28,670 nt of DNA from Treponema sp. (GTDB taxonomy: Bacteria > Spirochaetota > Spirochaetia > Treponematales > Treponemataceae): NCBI GenBank assembly GCA_016294105.1, contig JAEDCN010000032.1:1-28670 (forward strand), read 5' to 3'. The notes under the pieces are model-generated. The model was given only the letters and a program-made list of their open reading frames with translations, had not been told where the DNA came from and searched no databases. Of this stretch, positions 21,746-28,670 are shown piece after piece. Made by a program: the position numbers and the translations under genes. Positions within the stretch are counted from its first letter, which is position 1; each line of letters starts with the position of its first letter.

Positions 21746-22840
21746 CTAAGGCTTACAGATTCCACAGGGCTGATAGTTCAGCTCCAGCACTTCCTGGTGG
21801 CTTCCGGAAAACTCCTTTTTGTTGCCTTCCTTGATTTTGCGGGCGGAGTGGCAGCTGGGAAGATGGAATTTCTTGGAACTAGTGTTCAGGATGTAGGTAA
21901 CAGTGACAGCTTCCTTTTTGGTGGATGTGTCCCCTTGTGCCGAGGTATTTTTCTGTGCTGAGCTAGATGCAGATAGCTCCCTTCCAGAAGCGGTAATGCC
22001 TGAACCATTGCGGGAGACAGAGAACTCCACCCTTTTACCATCGCTGTGAGCCAGAACATGACCGTGGAAATCCGTTCGGAATACCTGAGCTCCTGCATCC
22101 TCCAAGCGACTCAGCACTTTTGGTGAGGGATGGTCATAGCTATTGTTCTTGCCTACAGAGATAACTGCGAATTCTGGCAGGGCGGAACGGAGAAAGCGGT
22201 AGCTAGAAGAACTGTCACTTCCGTGGTGAGCCACCTTCAGCACCGTGCAGTCAGGCACTAGGTTAGCCTCCAGCAAATCGTATTCACTGCCCTCCTCCAT
22301 ATCACCAGTAAAAAGGAAAGAAACTTCATCATATACCAAGTACAGCACCAAAGAACTATTGTTTATGTCCCCATCATGCTCTAAGGGCCCCAGCACCTGG
22401 ATGTAACTTTTTCCCAAAGCAAGACTGCTTCCTGCCTCTAGCACTTCTAGCTCCAAGCCCTGCATGGCAAGATATCTCTTGTAATCCCCAAAGGCCTGAC
22501 TATTATAGTCCTGATGAGAGCTAAAGCCCTGCTCCACCGTGGCATAGTTCAAGGCACCAGGCAAACCACCTACGTGATCTTCGTGGGGATGGGTATTCAC
22601 AATATATTTTAGAGTAGCAATGCCGTGGTTTTTCAGATAGGCATAAATAAGGGAAGAATCAGAGCCGTTGCCGCCATCTATCAGCATATTCTCCCCGTCA
22701 CTTTCCACCAGAATAGCATCTGCCTGCCCCACATCAATAAAATGCACCGTCAGCTGACCATACAGCTTTGGACACACGCCCATCCACAGGGAAAACACCA
22801 GACAAAACAAGAAACCACGGAGCTTTAGTTTTTGACACAT
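21746..22840 (-). CDS. Secreted ComEC/Rec2-type metallo-beta-lactamase-fold hydrolase
   Basis: This 364-residue protein starts at 22840 (GGGAGG 7 nt upstream; an earlier in-frame ATG at 22864 lacks one). Residues 1-~27 are a signal peptide (LRGFLFCLVFSLWMGVCPKL). The domain that follows has VHFIDVGQADAILVES, metal-binding NTHPHEDHVGG, FLFTGDMEEGSE, VAHHGSDSSSS and SYDHPSP. This is the layout of the stand-alone version of the ComEC competence-protein hydrolase domain. A Ser/Thr-rich linker leads to a C-terminal Cys/His module (FHLPSCHSARK ... QPCGICKP), often seen in secreted Firmicute-type proteins. It may be a secreted nuclease or phosphodiesterase; the substrate is unknown. Confidence 0.9.
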   Translation of the reverse strand: MCQKLKLRGFLFCLVFSLWMGVCPKLYGQLTVHFIDVGQADAILVESDGENMLIDGGNGSDSSLIYAYLKNHGIATLKYIVNTHPHEDHVGGLPGALNYATVEQGFSSHQDYNSQAFGDYKRYLAMQGLELEVLEAGSSLALGKSYIQVLGPLEHDGDINNSSLVLYLVYDEVSFLFTGDMEEGSEYDLLEANLVPDCTVLKVAHHGSDSSSSYRFLRSALPEFAVISVGKNNSYDHPSPKVLSRLEDAGAQVFRTDFHGHVLAHSDGKRVEFSVSRNGSGITASGRELSASSSAQKNTSAQGDTSTKKEAVTVTYILNTSSKKFHLPSCHSARKIKEGNKKEFSGSHQEVLELNYQPCGICKP

Positions 22841-22966
22841 GTATTTTCCTCCCATAGGTAGCATCGTCTCATAGTATCACTTTGGCAGGGGCTTTGCAAT
22901 GGAATGGGGTGGGTGTGGAAAAGAAGCGTTGTTTTGTGGTAGGATTGCAACACTAAAGGAGCAATC

Positions 22967-23285
22967 ATGTGGTGTAGACCATGTAATATAGAAACAAATC
23001 AAAATGAATGTCCACGATGTGGAAACAAAACGGAAGTAGAAGTTCCCGTACAGGTGAAAGAACCTGTTCTTACAGACTATCCTATGCTTGTAACCATCAA
23101 TTATCCAAAAAAATGAAGGTTCAGAAATATATCGTTATGAGATTGTTCATTTAGTTGATAAGCTCGATTTTATTTTCGAAATGTATACCGCAGTAAAAAA
23201 GATATTTCCTGAAGAAAAATCAGAATTGATTAAATCGGTTTTAGAAACTGGAAATTTGGGGATTTATTACGATAGGATTCGATAG
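22967..23285 (+). pseudogene. Zinc-ribbon protein interrupted at a run of seven A
   Basis: The ATG at 22967 has AAAGGAG 5 nt upstream. The first frame gives a 49-residue product with two CxxC knuckles: MWCRPCNIETNQNECPRCGN. It stops at 23114-23116 just after an A7 run (23107-23113). A shifted frame continues smoothly as NEGSEIYRYEIVHLVDKLDF, MYTAVKKIFPEEKSELIKSV and LGIYYDRIR to a stop at 23283-23285. A single indel in the A7 run would restore a protein of about 106 residues. Real decay, phase-variation-like slippage and sequencing error are all possible. The family was not recognised. Confidence 0.6.
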
Positions 23286-23301
23286 AAAGGAGAAGTTAAT
23301 C

Positions 23302-23392
23302 ATGAATACATTGTTCGAATGATGATAAGCGTATTATTGAATATGATGATGAAGCGAATGTTACAGAGATAACCGATTTTTCGATTGAATAG
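23302..23392 (+). pseudogene. Short frameshifted gene remnant next to the array
   Basis: An ATG at 23302, 7 nt after AAAGGAGAAG, gives MNTLFE and a stop. A shifted frame continues SNDDKRIIEYDDEANVTEIT, then DFSIE and a TAG at 23390-23392. Past that stop the frame stays open (LRMYGQCTEPW) straight into the degenerate first CRISPR repeat. It begins 17 nt after the zinc-ribbon gene and probably belonged to the same operon. Function unknown. Confidence 0.4.
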
Positions 23393-23415
23393 CTTAGAAT
23401 GTATGGTCAATGTAC

Positions 23416-25166
23416 AGAGCCATGGTTCTTTGAAATGAAATATGATATGATTGCTGGTCATGAAGCCGGTGCTCGTGTTTCGTTAGAATCGTTCTTTGAA
23501 ATGAAATATGATATGATCGGTAATGGAACTTCTTGGAACCTGTAGGAGTTAGAATCGTTCTTTGAAATGAAATATGATATGATCATTTGCTGGGTAAGTT
23601 CGGCTATGTCGCGGTTAGAATCGTTCTTTGAAATGAAATATGATATGATCATAAGTAAATCCTCCATAACTTTAATACAGTTAGAATCGTTCTTTGAAAT
23701 GAAATATGATATGATAGCCTGCTGAGTAAGTTCAGCTAAATCACGGTTAGAATCGTTCTTTGAAATGAAATATGATATGATGATTGGCGATTTCACCGTG
23801 AATCTCATTTGGTTAGAATCGTTCTTTGAAATGAAATATGATATGATTTCCAACAACCTTACCAGCACCCTTAGAAAGTTAGAATCGTTCTTTGAAATGA
23901 AATATGATATGATTTTTCAGAAGAGTATTTACAAAATACTTTTGTTAGAATCGTTCTTTGAAATGAAATATGATATGATATAAGCCCCGCACAAAAGCCG
24001 TGCATAAAGGTTAGAATCGTTCTTTGAAATGAAATATGATATGATTATTCAAAAAATGAAAACGATAAACAGTAGGTTAGAATCGTTCTTTGAAATGAAA
24101 TATGATATGATTTGTAGAGAAGTGTCTGATTATGATATCAAGTTAGAATCGTTCTTTGAAATGAAATATGATATGATGAATTGAAGCAGGTAATGCGACA
24201 ATTAGGGGTTAGAATCGTTCTTTGAAATGAAATATGATATGATAATGGTGGAGTGAAGTACACAATCTTGTTAGTTAGAATCGTTCTTTGAAATGAAATA
24301 TGATATGATTACCCCACGCTTCAACTGAAACCAACTAGAGTTAGAATCGTTCTTTGAAATGAAATATGATATGATTACACTCTTATTCCCTTCTTTGTAG
24401 GAATCGTTAGAATCGTTCTTTGAAATGAAATATGATATGATAATTTTGAACCAAACAGAAAGCATAGGTGAGTTAGAATCGTTCTTTGAAATGAAATATG
24501 ATATGATTCAGCGTATACTTTTATGCGGTTCAGCGTAGTTAGAATCGTTCTTTGAAATGAAATATGATATGATTGGTAGGACGGCTTCGAAGTTTCCGCT
24601 CCAGTTAGAATCGTTCTTTGAAATGAAATATGATATGATACATACAACTGGCGGGAGTAGTGGAGCACCGTTAGAATCGTTCTTTGAAATGAAATATGAT
24701 ATGATAACCAACGACAAGAGCAAAAATAAAACTACGTTAGAATCGTTCTTTGAAATGAAATATGATATGATTTGACTGTTTTTTTCTGTGCGTCAAGTTG
24801 TGTTAGAATCGTTCTTTGAAATGAAATATGATATGATTAAATCGACCAACACGATAAATCGAATTGAGTTAGAATCGTTCTTTGAAATGAAATATGATCT
24901 GATTCAACTTCTTGTGATGTACCAGCAAGGGTGGTTAGAATCGTTCTTTGAAATGAAATATGATATGATACAGGATTGACTTCAAGGTGGGAGCCTTCGG
25001 TTAGAATCGTTCTTTGAAATGAAATATGATATGATGCTCGTACTGGGAGCTAAGCGCTTCCATCGTTAGAATCGTTCTTTGAAATGAAATATGATATGAT
25101 ATTTGTCTTACCCGCTTGTTATCAAGCGGGGTTAGAATCGTTCTTTGAAATGAAATATGATATGAT
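23416..25166 (+). CRISPR. Type II-C CRISPR array: 27 repeats, 26 spacers
   Basis: The 36-bp repeat starts GTTAGAATCG and ends AAATATGATATGAT. Repeats begin at 23416 (degenerate), 23482 and every 66 bp to 25000, then at 25065 and 25131. Spacers are 30 bp except one of 29 (25036-25064). The first repeat has lost its first ~9 bases but keeps the last 26; the repeat at 24868 has A to C at its position 32; the rest look identical. Pairing with the tracrRNA anti-repeat shows that the crRNA strand is plus. The decayed repeat marks the old end, so new spacers enter at the 25.1-kb end beside the tracrRNA and cas2. Confidence 0.98.
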
Positions 25167-25244
25167 AGTGAGTTCGTAGATTTTTGTTTTATAAAGATTT
25201 ACGATACCTGTTACCTTAAAAAAACGATTCTCAGAAAAAGTTAT
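25167..25244. other. Leader-side flank of the CRISPR array
   Basis: This AT-rich segment lies between the last intact repeat and the tracrRNA promoter and is the expected site for spacer-integration signals. The word AACGATTCT (25223-25231) equals part of the reverse complement of the repeat and may be a vestige of an inverted repeat copy or anti-repeat. No ORF is supported. Confidence 0.5.
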
Positions 25245-25274
25245 GGAGCATTTTATTGACAAAAAAAATGCTCC
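25245..25274. repeat. 10-bp inverted repeat enclosing the tracrRNA -35 box
   Basis: GGAGCATTTT (25245-25254) and AAAATGCTCC (25265-25274) are perfect reverse complements around a 10-nt loop. The -35 hexamer TTGACA (25256-25261) sits in that loop. It could be an operator for the tracrRNA promoter, or a hairpin that ends array transcription before it reaches the tracrRNA. Confidence 0.7.
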
Positions 25275-25284
25275 GTGATACCAT
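25256..25284 (+). promoter_or_regulatory. tracrRNA promoter
   Basis: A perfect TTGACA (25256-25261), a 17-bp spacer and TACCAT (25279-25284), with TG at the extended -10 position. The predicted start is about 25291, one base inside the anti-repeat. Confidence 0.8.
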
Positions 25285-25290
25285 GAAGTA

Positions 25291-25367
25291 TCATATTTCA
25301 TTTCAGGGAATGATCCTAATAAGACATCTCTGTCGCAAAATGCCTCCGTTTTGGAGGCTCTTTTTTT
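25291..25367 (+). ncRNA. tracrRNA of the type II-C system
   Basis: The anti-repeat (25290-25320) begins ATCATATTTCATTTCA, 16 bases perfectly complementary to the repeat. It then continues with 15 positions in which four of five differences keep G-U wobble pairs and only one is an A-C mismatch, giving a nearly continuous duplex without a bulge. A short GACA/TGTC stem (25323-25334) follows, then the terminator GCCTCC-GTTTT-GGAGGC (25342-25358) with a T-run to 25367. The RNA would be about 77 nt and would guide crRNA maturation by RNase III and Cas9 binding. It converges on cas2; its T-run touches the cas2 stop codon. Confidence 0.92.
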
Positions 25368-25692
25368 AGAATAACAGCAAGCCTTGTTCAGGAGCCGTTG
25401 ATTCAATTTTAAGTCCCCCATAATAATCTTTAGACATAGCAAATTGTCTATCTGTTAAAAAAAATATTGTTATATGACCATTTTGTGGTACTAATCCTTC
25501 TATTAAGCTAGCAAGAGAATCAGCCTTTTCTTTTGAATGAGCATAATATGAGTACAAAGAAAATTGCAACCGAGTAAACCCTAATTTCAATAAATCCTTC
25601 CTAAAATTCGCTGCTAAACGCTTATCTGTTTTTGTTCGTGTAGGTAAATCAAAACCAACAAGAAGCCACATTGTTTTATAAGGTGAAATCAT
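25366..25692 (-). CDS. cas2: CRISPR-associated endoribonuclease-fold protein Cas2
   Basis: The ferredoxin-fold protein has TMWLLVGFDLPTRTKTDKRL, FRKDLLKLGFTRLQFSLYSY and HITIFFLTDRQF, the standard Cas2 layout with the Asp of FDLPT. The open frame reaches back to 25743, but those codons lie within cas1. I place the start at MISPYKTMWLL (25692, 108 residues); the alternative is MWLLVGFD at 25671. Neither has a strong ribosome binding site, so translational coupling to cas1 is likely (17-bp overlap). With Cas1 it forms the integrase that adds spacers. The gene ends at the tracrRNA terminator. Confidence 0.93.
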   Translation of the reverse strand: MISPYKTMWLLVGFDLPTRTKTDKRLAANFRKDLLKLGFTRLQFSLYSYYAHSKEKADSLASLIEGLVPQNGHITIFFLTDRQFAMSKDYYGGLKIESTAPEQGLLLF

Positions 25693-26581
25693 ATGAATAT
25701 TCTGGTATTGCCAACTTCTTTTTTTCTTTACCAAGAACAGCAATATAACTATAAATATAATTTTTTAATGCAACCTGTAACTCCTGTTCTACTCCCTCAA
25801 AATATACATCATGCTTTGTAATCATAATTGCCTGTCGTTTCATATCAGGAGTAAGACAACTCTCTCCTTTATATAATTCCTTAATAAGAACCACATATCT
25901 ATCTGCAAGAGGTCTGAATGGTTCAATTAAATCATCAATAAGTGCCATTGGATTTTCTTTGTTAGAATGAAAAATAGAGAAGAATGGATTCAATCCAGCA
26001 GCACTCACTTGACGAGCAATACACGAACGAAGTACTGTATATATGTAATTCATCAAAATATTAGTAACATCGTCTTCATGACGCTTAAAGCTTTGGCCAA
26101 AAATAGCAGAAAAATATAAGCGAGCGCAAAGAGCTTCACATCCTGTAGTATCACCAGATTTGACTAAATTACACCAGTACATGATTTTTTCTTGGATTTT
26201 CCTATTACCATAAAATCCAACGTGTTCTGACTGATTTTTTAATTTCTCCTTGATAATCATTTGCCATATCTGCTTTTTCGTTGGTACGGAAGTTTCCATC
26301 TGCAACATCATCCTTTGAAAAGTTTTTGTATGTTGATTTACAGGCAATGAAATTGATATTGGCAAATGTTTTTTATCACAGAAAATAACAGGAATATTAT
26401 ACTCTGCACAGCAAACCATAAAGGCAGAAGAAAAAGATTGACTTGTTCCGTGGCATATTATAGACGAGACATCAGAAGGATGGACATATAATAATTCCCG
26501 ATTTTCCTTAATAGCTGTTAAACAACCATTTTTAATACAAAGAAAAAATCCAACTCCATCAACATCTATAATATGCCCCAT
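25676..26581 (-). CDS. cas1: CRISPR-associated integrase Cas1 (type II)
   Basis: This 301-residue protein starts MGHIIDVDGVGFFLCIKNGC, with an N-terminal beta-sandwich. The helical catalytic domain includes CEALCARLYFSAIFG (first metal-binding Glu), AAGLNPFFSIFHSNKENPM (His) and LIDDLIEPFRPLADR (acidic residues), the conserved Cas1 metal site. Length and motif order fit type II Cas1. It begins 3 bp after the cas9 stop and overlaps cas2, so cas9-cas1-cas2 form one leftward operon. There is no csn2 or cas4, which supports subtype II-C. The weak ribosome binding site suggests coupling to cas9 translation. Confidence 0.96.
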   Translation of the reverse strand: MGHIIDVDGVGFFLCIKNGCLTAIKENRELLYVHPSDVSSIICHGTSQSFSSAFMVCCAEYNIPVIFCDKKHLPISISLPVNQHTKTFQRMMLQMETSVPTKKQIWQMIIKEKLKNQSEHVGFYGNRKIQEKIMYWCNLVKSGDTTGCEALCARLYFSAIFGQSFKRHEDDVTNILMNYIYTVLRSCIARQVSAAGLNPFFSIFHSNKENPMALIDDLIEPFRPLADRYVVLIKELYKGESCLTPDMKRQAIMITKHDVYFEGVEQELQVALKNYIYSYIAVLGKEKKKLAIPEYSYDFTL

Positions 26582-26584
26582 ACG

Positions 26585-28670
26585 CTATGATTTATCCTTT
26601 AAAACTTGTGACACATACAAGGGATATCCCAAAGAAGATAAAACGACTTTCCGTGCATTCCGTGGTTGAACAGAAGATAGAGTAAATGAACCATCTTGAG
26701 TAGCACCAGATTTATATAAATTAGTTACATAAATTTGGAATCCACTATTTGTTTCTGTAAATGTATCAACCCGAACCAGAGTCTTTTGACAGTTAGAAAC
26801 AGGCGCAGGAACAGAAAAAGTGTTTTCTCCCAAATCAACTTCCAATGTATCCCCTTGATATATTCTCTCGTAAAGATTAAATCCTGCACGTTTGTATTCT
26901 GGAATATAGTCCTTATTCATTGCCTGAACTTTCCTGATAATTTCACCACAAAGTTTTCCCGTATTATCATGGAACAAATCAATACAGAGATTTCTACCTG
27001 TATCTGCTACAAAGCCTTTGCCTTTTTCCGATACATCTCGTAAAAGAAAAAGTTTATTACTCTTTTGCTTAGAAATATCATAATATTTCCCACCTGTCAT
27101 AATCTTTGCTCGCAACTCCACATTTTTTTCTGACTCTTTAATAGTCCGTTTACCTTCTTGAGCATTCTTTTGATTTTCATCTTGAATTACTTTCAACGCC
27201 TTTGGTATATTCTCTTCGATTGCTTCATATACAGCACAATTATGAGCCTGACATTTTAAAAGTTTTTCTTTTAATGAGTCATCCAGCAGTGCCATCTCTT
27301 TTTCAGAAAAAAGCGACTTTTTAAGCTTTTTTCTATCCTCTATTTTTGCAACACTCTTTTGTATACATAAAATAATTTCATTTTTGTACTTTCCAATGAT
27401 ACCATACGTTTGTCCTTTAAGAAGCTCTCCATTAAAATCTGTATCATATTTTATACTGATACGAGACTCTTGCTTTACATGCAAAGATATTTCTGCCCCA
27501 AAAACAGAATTATAATCAAACAAAAGAGATTCATCAAAGATTGCATCTGCAAGTCTTTCTAGATTCATGGGAACAGGAATTTTCTTTTCAGCAAAACTTA
27601 GTGATACCCCTCTTCCTGTTAAAGTATTTATCAACTGAGAATATCCTCTTGTAGCATAAAGCATTGTAATGGCATCAATGGTGTGATGCCTGTGGTCTGT
27701 TCTATTTTTATGAGAAATATACTCTGATTCATCTGTATCCTTCAAATGCATTGCACCAAGCTCATAACCAATCTGATTTAATCCCCACGCTTTCCTCAAA
27801 ACAGCAGTTTCAGCACCTTTTACCGTATAAACAGAACTTCTGTTTCCATTGGCGTTTTTATCAAATAAGCATGACAAATACTCCCTACTAGCTTTTGCAA
27901 TATAAGCATTATCACTGGCAAAACGAGATAAAAATCCTTTCCCTTCAAGATATTTCTTGTACTCTTCATTATCCAACAAGAAACGCCATCTCTTAAATCT
28001 CATTTGAGGCTGCTCTTCCAAATAATGTAAAATTTTATCCCATTTTTCAGTACCATAAAAAGCACTAAATGGAGTCCTTTTGCCTTTATTTCCATTACAA
28101 ATTTTATGGGCAACAACCAAATTATTAAAAGCACTATCAGCAGTTTCATTTTCTGGTAGGATATGGTCAATATCTACCGCATTTTTAACTACTGCATCAG
28201 GATTTATTGTTGCGAGGCAATAAGGGCATTTCATTCCTTGGGTCTCTAGCAAATGAAAATGCTGAATATATTTTTGACTCAAATTATGAGGTTTACAGTA
28301 TTTGTCAAACAGCTCTTTGCGATATGTTTCATTATTCTTTTGAGTACGACTTATTTCTTCACGTTTTTCTAATCCAACCTTTAATGACCTAGCAACTTCC
28401 AGTACTATTTCAGACGGTTTATATCCAAACAAAGAAATCATTTCGTTTATAAGTTTTCTCACTTCATTTAAAGTCTGATGAACCACAGGATTGGCTATCC
28501 TACCAAACTGTTCTTCTTCTTTAGCTGTGTTTGGACAAATAAATCCTTTAGAAGAACGCCGTGATTCAAAAGCACTATGCCATGCTTTACCCATTACAGC
28601 TTTTGTAGTCCCAGTAGAGTTATAATCAAAAGTTGTGGATTGCCTAAAAAGGCATACAAATAGAAAAAGA
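26585..28670 (-). CDS. cas9: Cas9 effector nuclease (C-terminal ~695 residues; 5' end outside window)
   Basis: The frame is open to the right edge, so the N-terminal RuvC-I, bridge helix and most of the recognition lobe lie outside. Present are NPVVHQTLNEVRKLINEMI; RuvC-II with the Glu in SEIVLEVARSLKVG; and HNH with a CPYC knuckle, DIDHILPENETADSAFNNLV (catalytic DH) and CNGNKG. RuvC-III follows with DHRHHTIDAITMLYATRG, then a C-terminal wedge/PAM-interacting part ending VSQVLKDKS. All visible catalytic residues are intact. The compact C-terminal part after RuvC-III (~370 residues) and the absence of csn2 fit a II-C enzyme. An internal ATG at 28594 is not the true start. Confidence 0.97.
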   Translation of the reverse strand, partial: LFLFVCLFRQSTTFDYNSTGTTKAVMGKAWHSAFESRRSSKGFICPNTAKEEEQFGRIANPVVHQTLNEVRKLINEMISLFGYKPSEIVLEVARSLKVGLEKREEISRTQKNNETYRKELFDKYCKPHNLSQKYIQHFHLLETQGMKCPYCLATINPDAVVKNAVDIDHILPENETADSAFNNLVVAHKICNGNKGKRTPFSAFYGTEKWDKILHYLEEQPQMRFKRWRFLLDNEEYKKYLEGKGFLSRFASDNAYIAKASREYLSCLFDKNANGNRSSVYTVKGAETAVLRKAWGLNQIGYELGAMHLKDTDESEYISHKNRTDHRHHTIDAITMLYATRGYSQLINTLTGRGVSLSFAEKKIPVPMNLERLADAIFDESLLFDYNSVFGAEISLHVKQESRISIKYDTDFNGELLKGQTYGIIGKYKNEIILCIQKSVAKIEDRKKLKKSLFSEKEMALLDDSLKEKLLKCQAHNCAVYEAIEENIPKALKVIQDENQKNAQEGKRTIKESEKNVELRAKIMTGGKYYDISKQKSNKLFLLRDVSEKGKGFVADTGRNLCIDLFHDNTGKLCGEIIRKVQAMNKDYIPEYKRAGFNLYERIYQGDTLEVDLGENTFSVPAPVSNCQKTLVRVDTFTETNSGFQIYVTNLYKSGATQDGSFTLSSVQPRNARKVVLSSLGYPLYVSQVLKDKS

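Noticed and set aside
23914..23943. Spacer with an AGTATTT/AAATACT inverted repeat
   Set aside because: A short AT-rich stem is common by chance in AT-rich spacers; much weaker than the hairpin in the newest spacer.
23458..25166. Several ORFs of 60-140 codons on both strands through the CRISPR array
   Set aside because: The 66-bp period is a multiple of three, so the repeats stay in frame and give repetitive spurious peptides (e.g. repeated IISYFISKNDSN or LESFFEMKYDMI). They have no ribosome binding sites and are not genes.
25122..25442. 106-codon minus-strand ORF across the tracrRNA and leader
   Set aside because: It is antisense to the tracrRNA and repeat and overlaps the end of cas2 in another frame; no ribosome binding site or homology.

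Overview
The window looks like the chromosome of a moderately AT-rich anaerobic bacterium that uses strong GGAGG-type ribosome binding sites. It carries hybrid-cluster protein, a class I ribonucleotide reductase alpha chain, citramalate synthase, a lipoprotein, and leucine-rich-repeat and ankyrin fragments. A host-associated spirochaete (Treponema-like) or a Negativicute/Clostridium-type anaerobe would fit. The sequence alone does not settle it, and this taxonomic reading is inference.

Layout. Positions 1-5.9 kb are an accessory, decaying zone. It holds transposase remnants, a cluster of direct and inverted repeats (531-700), a DUF4469-like tail, two divergent toxin-antitoxin modules, a GC-rich hypothetical gene, a lipoprotein, a possible PD-(D/E)xK nuclease and several gene fragments with terminators. 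Positions 5.9-18.3 kb are mostly housekeeping and redox genes: nrdA (minus), a 5'-truncated MT-A70 methyltransferase, a ferredoxin-hcp pair (NO/hydroxylamine detoxification), ccdA-tlpA (membrane thiol-disulfide relay), a 1001-residue PAS/GGDEF/EAL/GAF signalling protein, tRNA-Pro(GGG) and cimA. Positions 18.4-23.4 kb mix intact genes (a secreted protein, ygbA-like, an EamA transporter, a secreted ComEC-type metallo-beta-lactamase protein) with broken ones (ankyrin fragment, arylamine N-acetyltransferase, a third toxin-antitoxin pair, a frameshifted zinc-ribbon gene).

Positions 23.4-28.67 kb hold a type II-C CRISPR-Cas locus. It has a 27-repeat array (36-bp repeats, nearly all 30-bp spacers), a tracrRNA gene with its own promoter, cas2, cas1 and the C-terminal part of cas9, which runs off the right edge. 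The cas genes read leftward; the tracrRNA and, from the anti-repeat pairing, the crRNAs read rightward. Each repeat ends in an extended -10 promoter motif, placed to start a crRNA about 6 nt inside the next spacer and leave a guide of about 24 nt. This is the arrangement known from Neisseria meningitidis. The degenerate terminal repeat keeps exactly the promoter half, and one internal repeat carries a mutation in the critical -10 adenine.

A second theme is that all three RelB/DinJ-YafQ-type modules keep an intact antitoxin while the toxin is damaged in a different way each time. Many other frameshifted or truncated genes suggest active gene decay. Some lie in homopolymers and could be sequencing errors.
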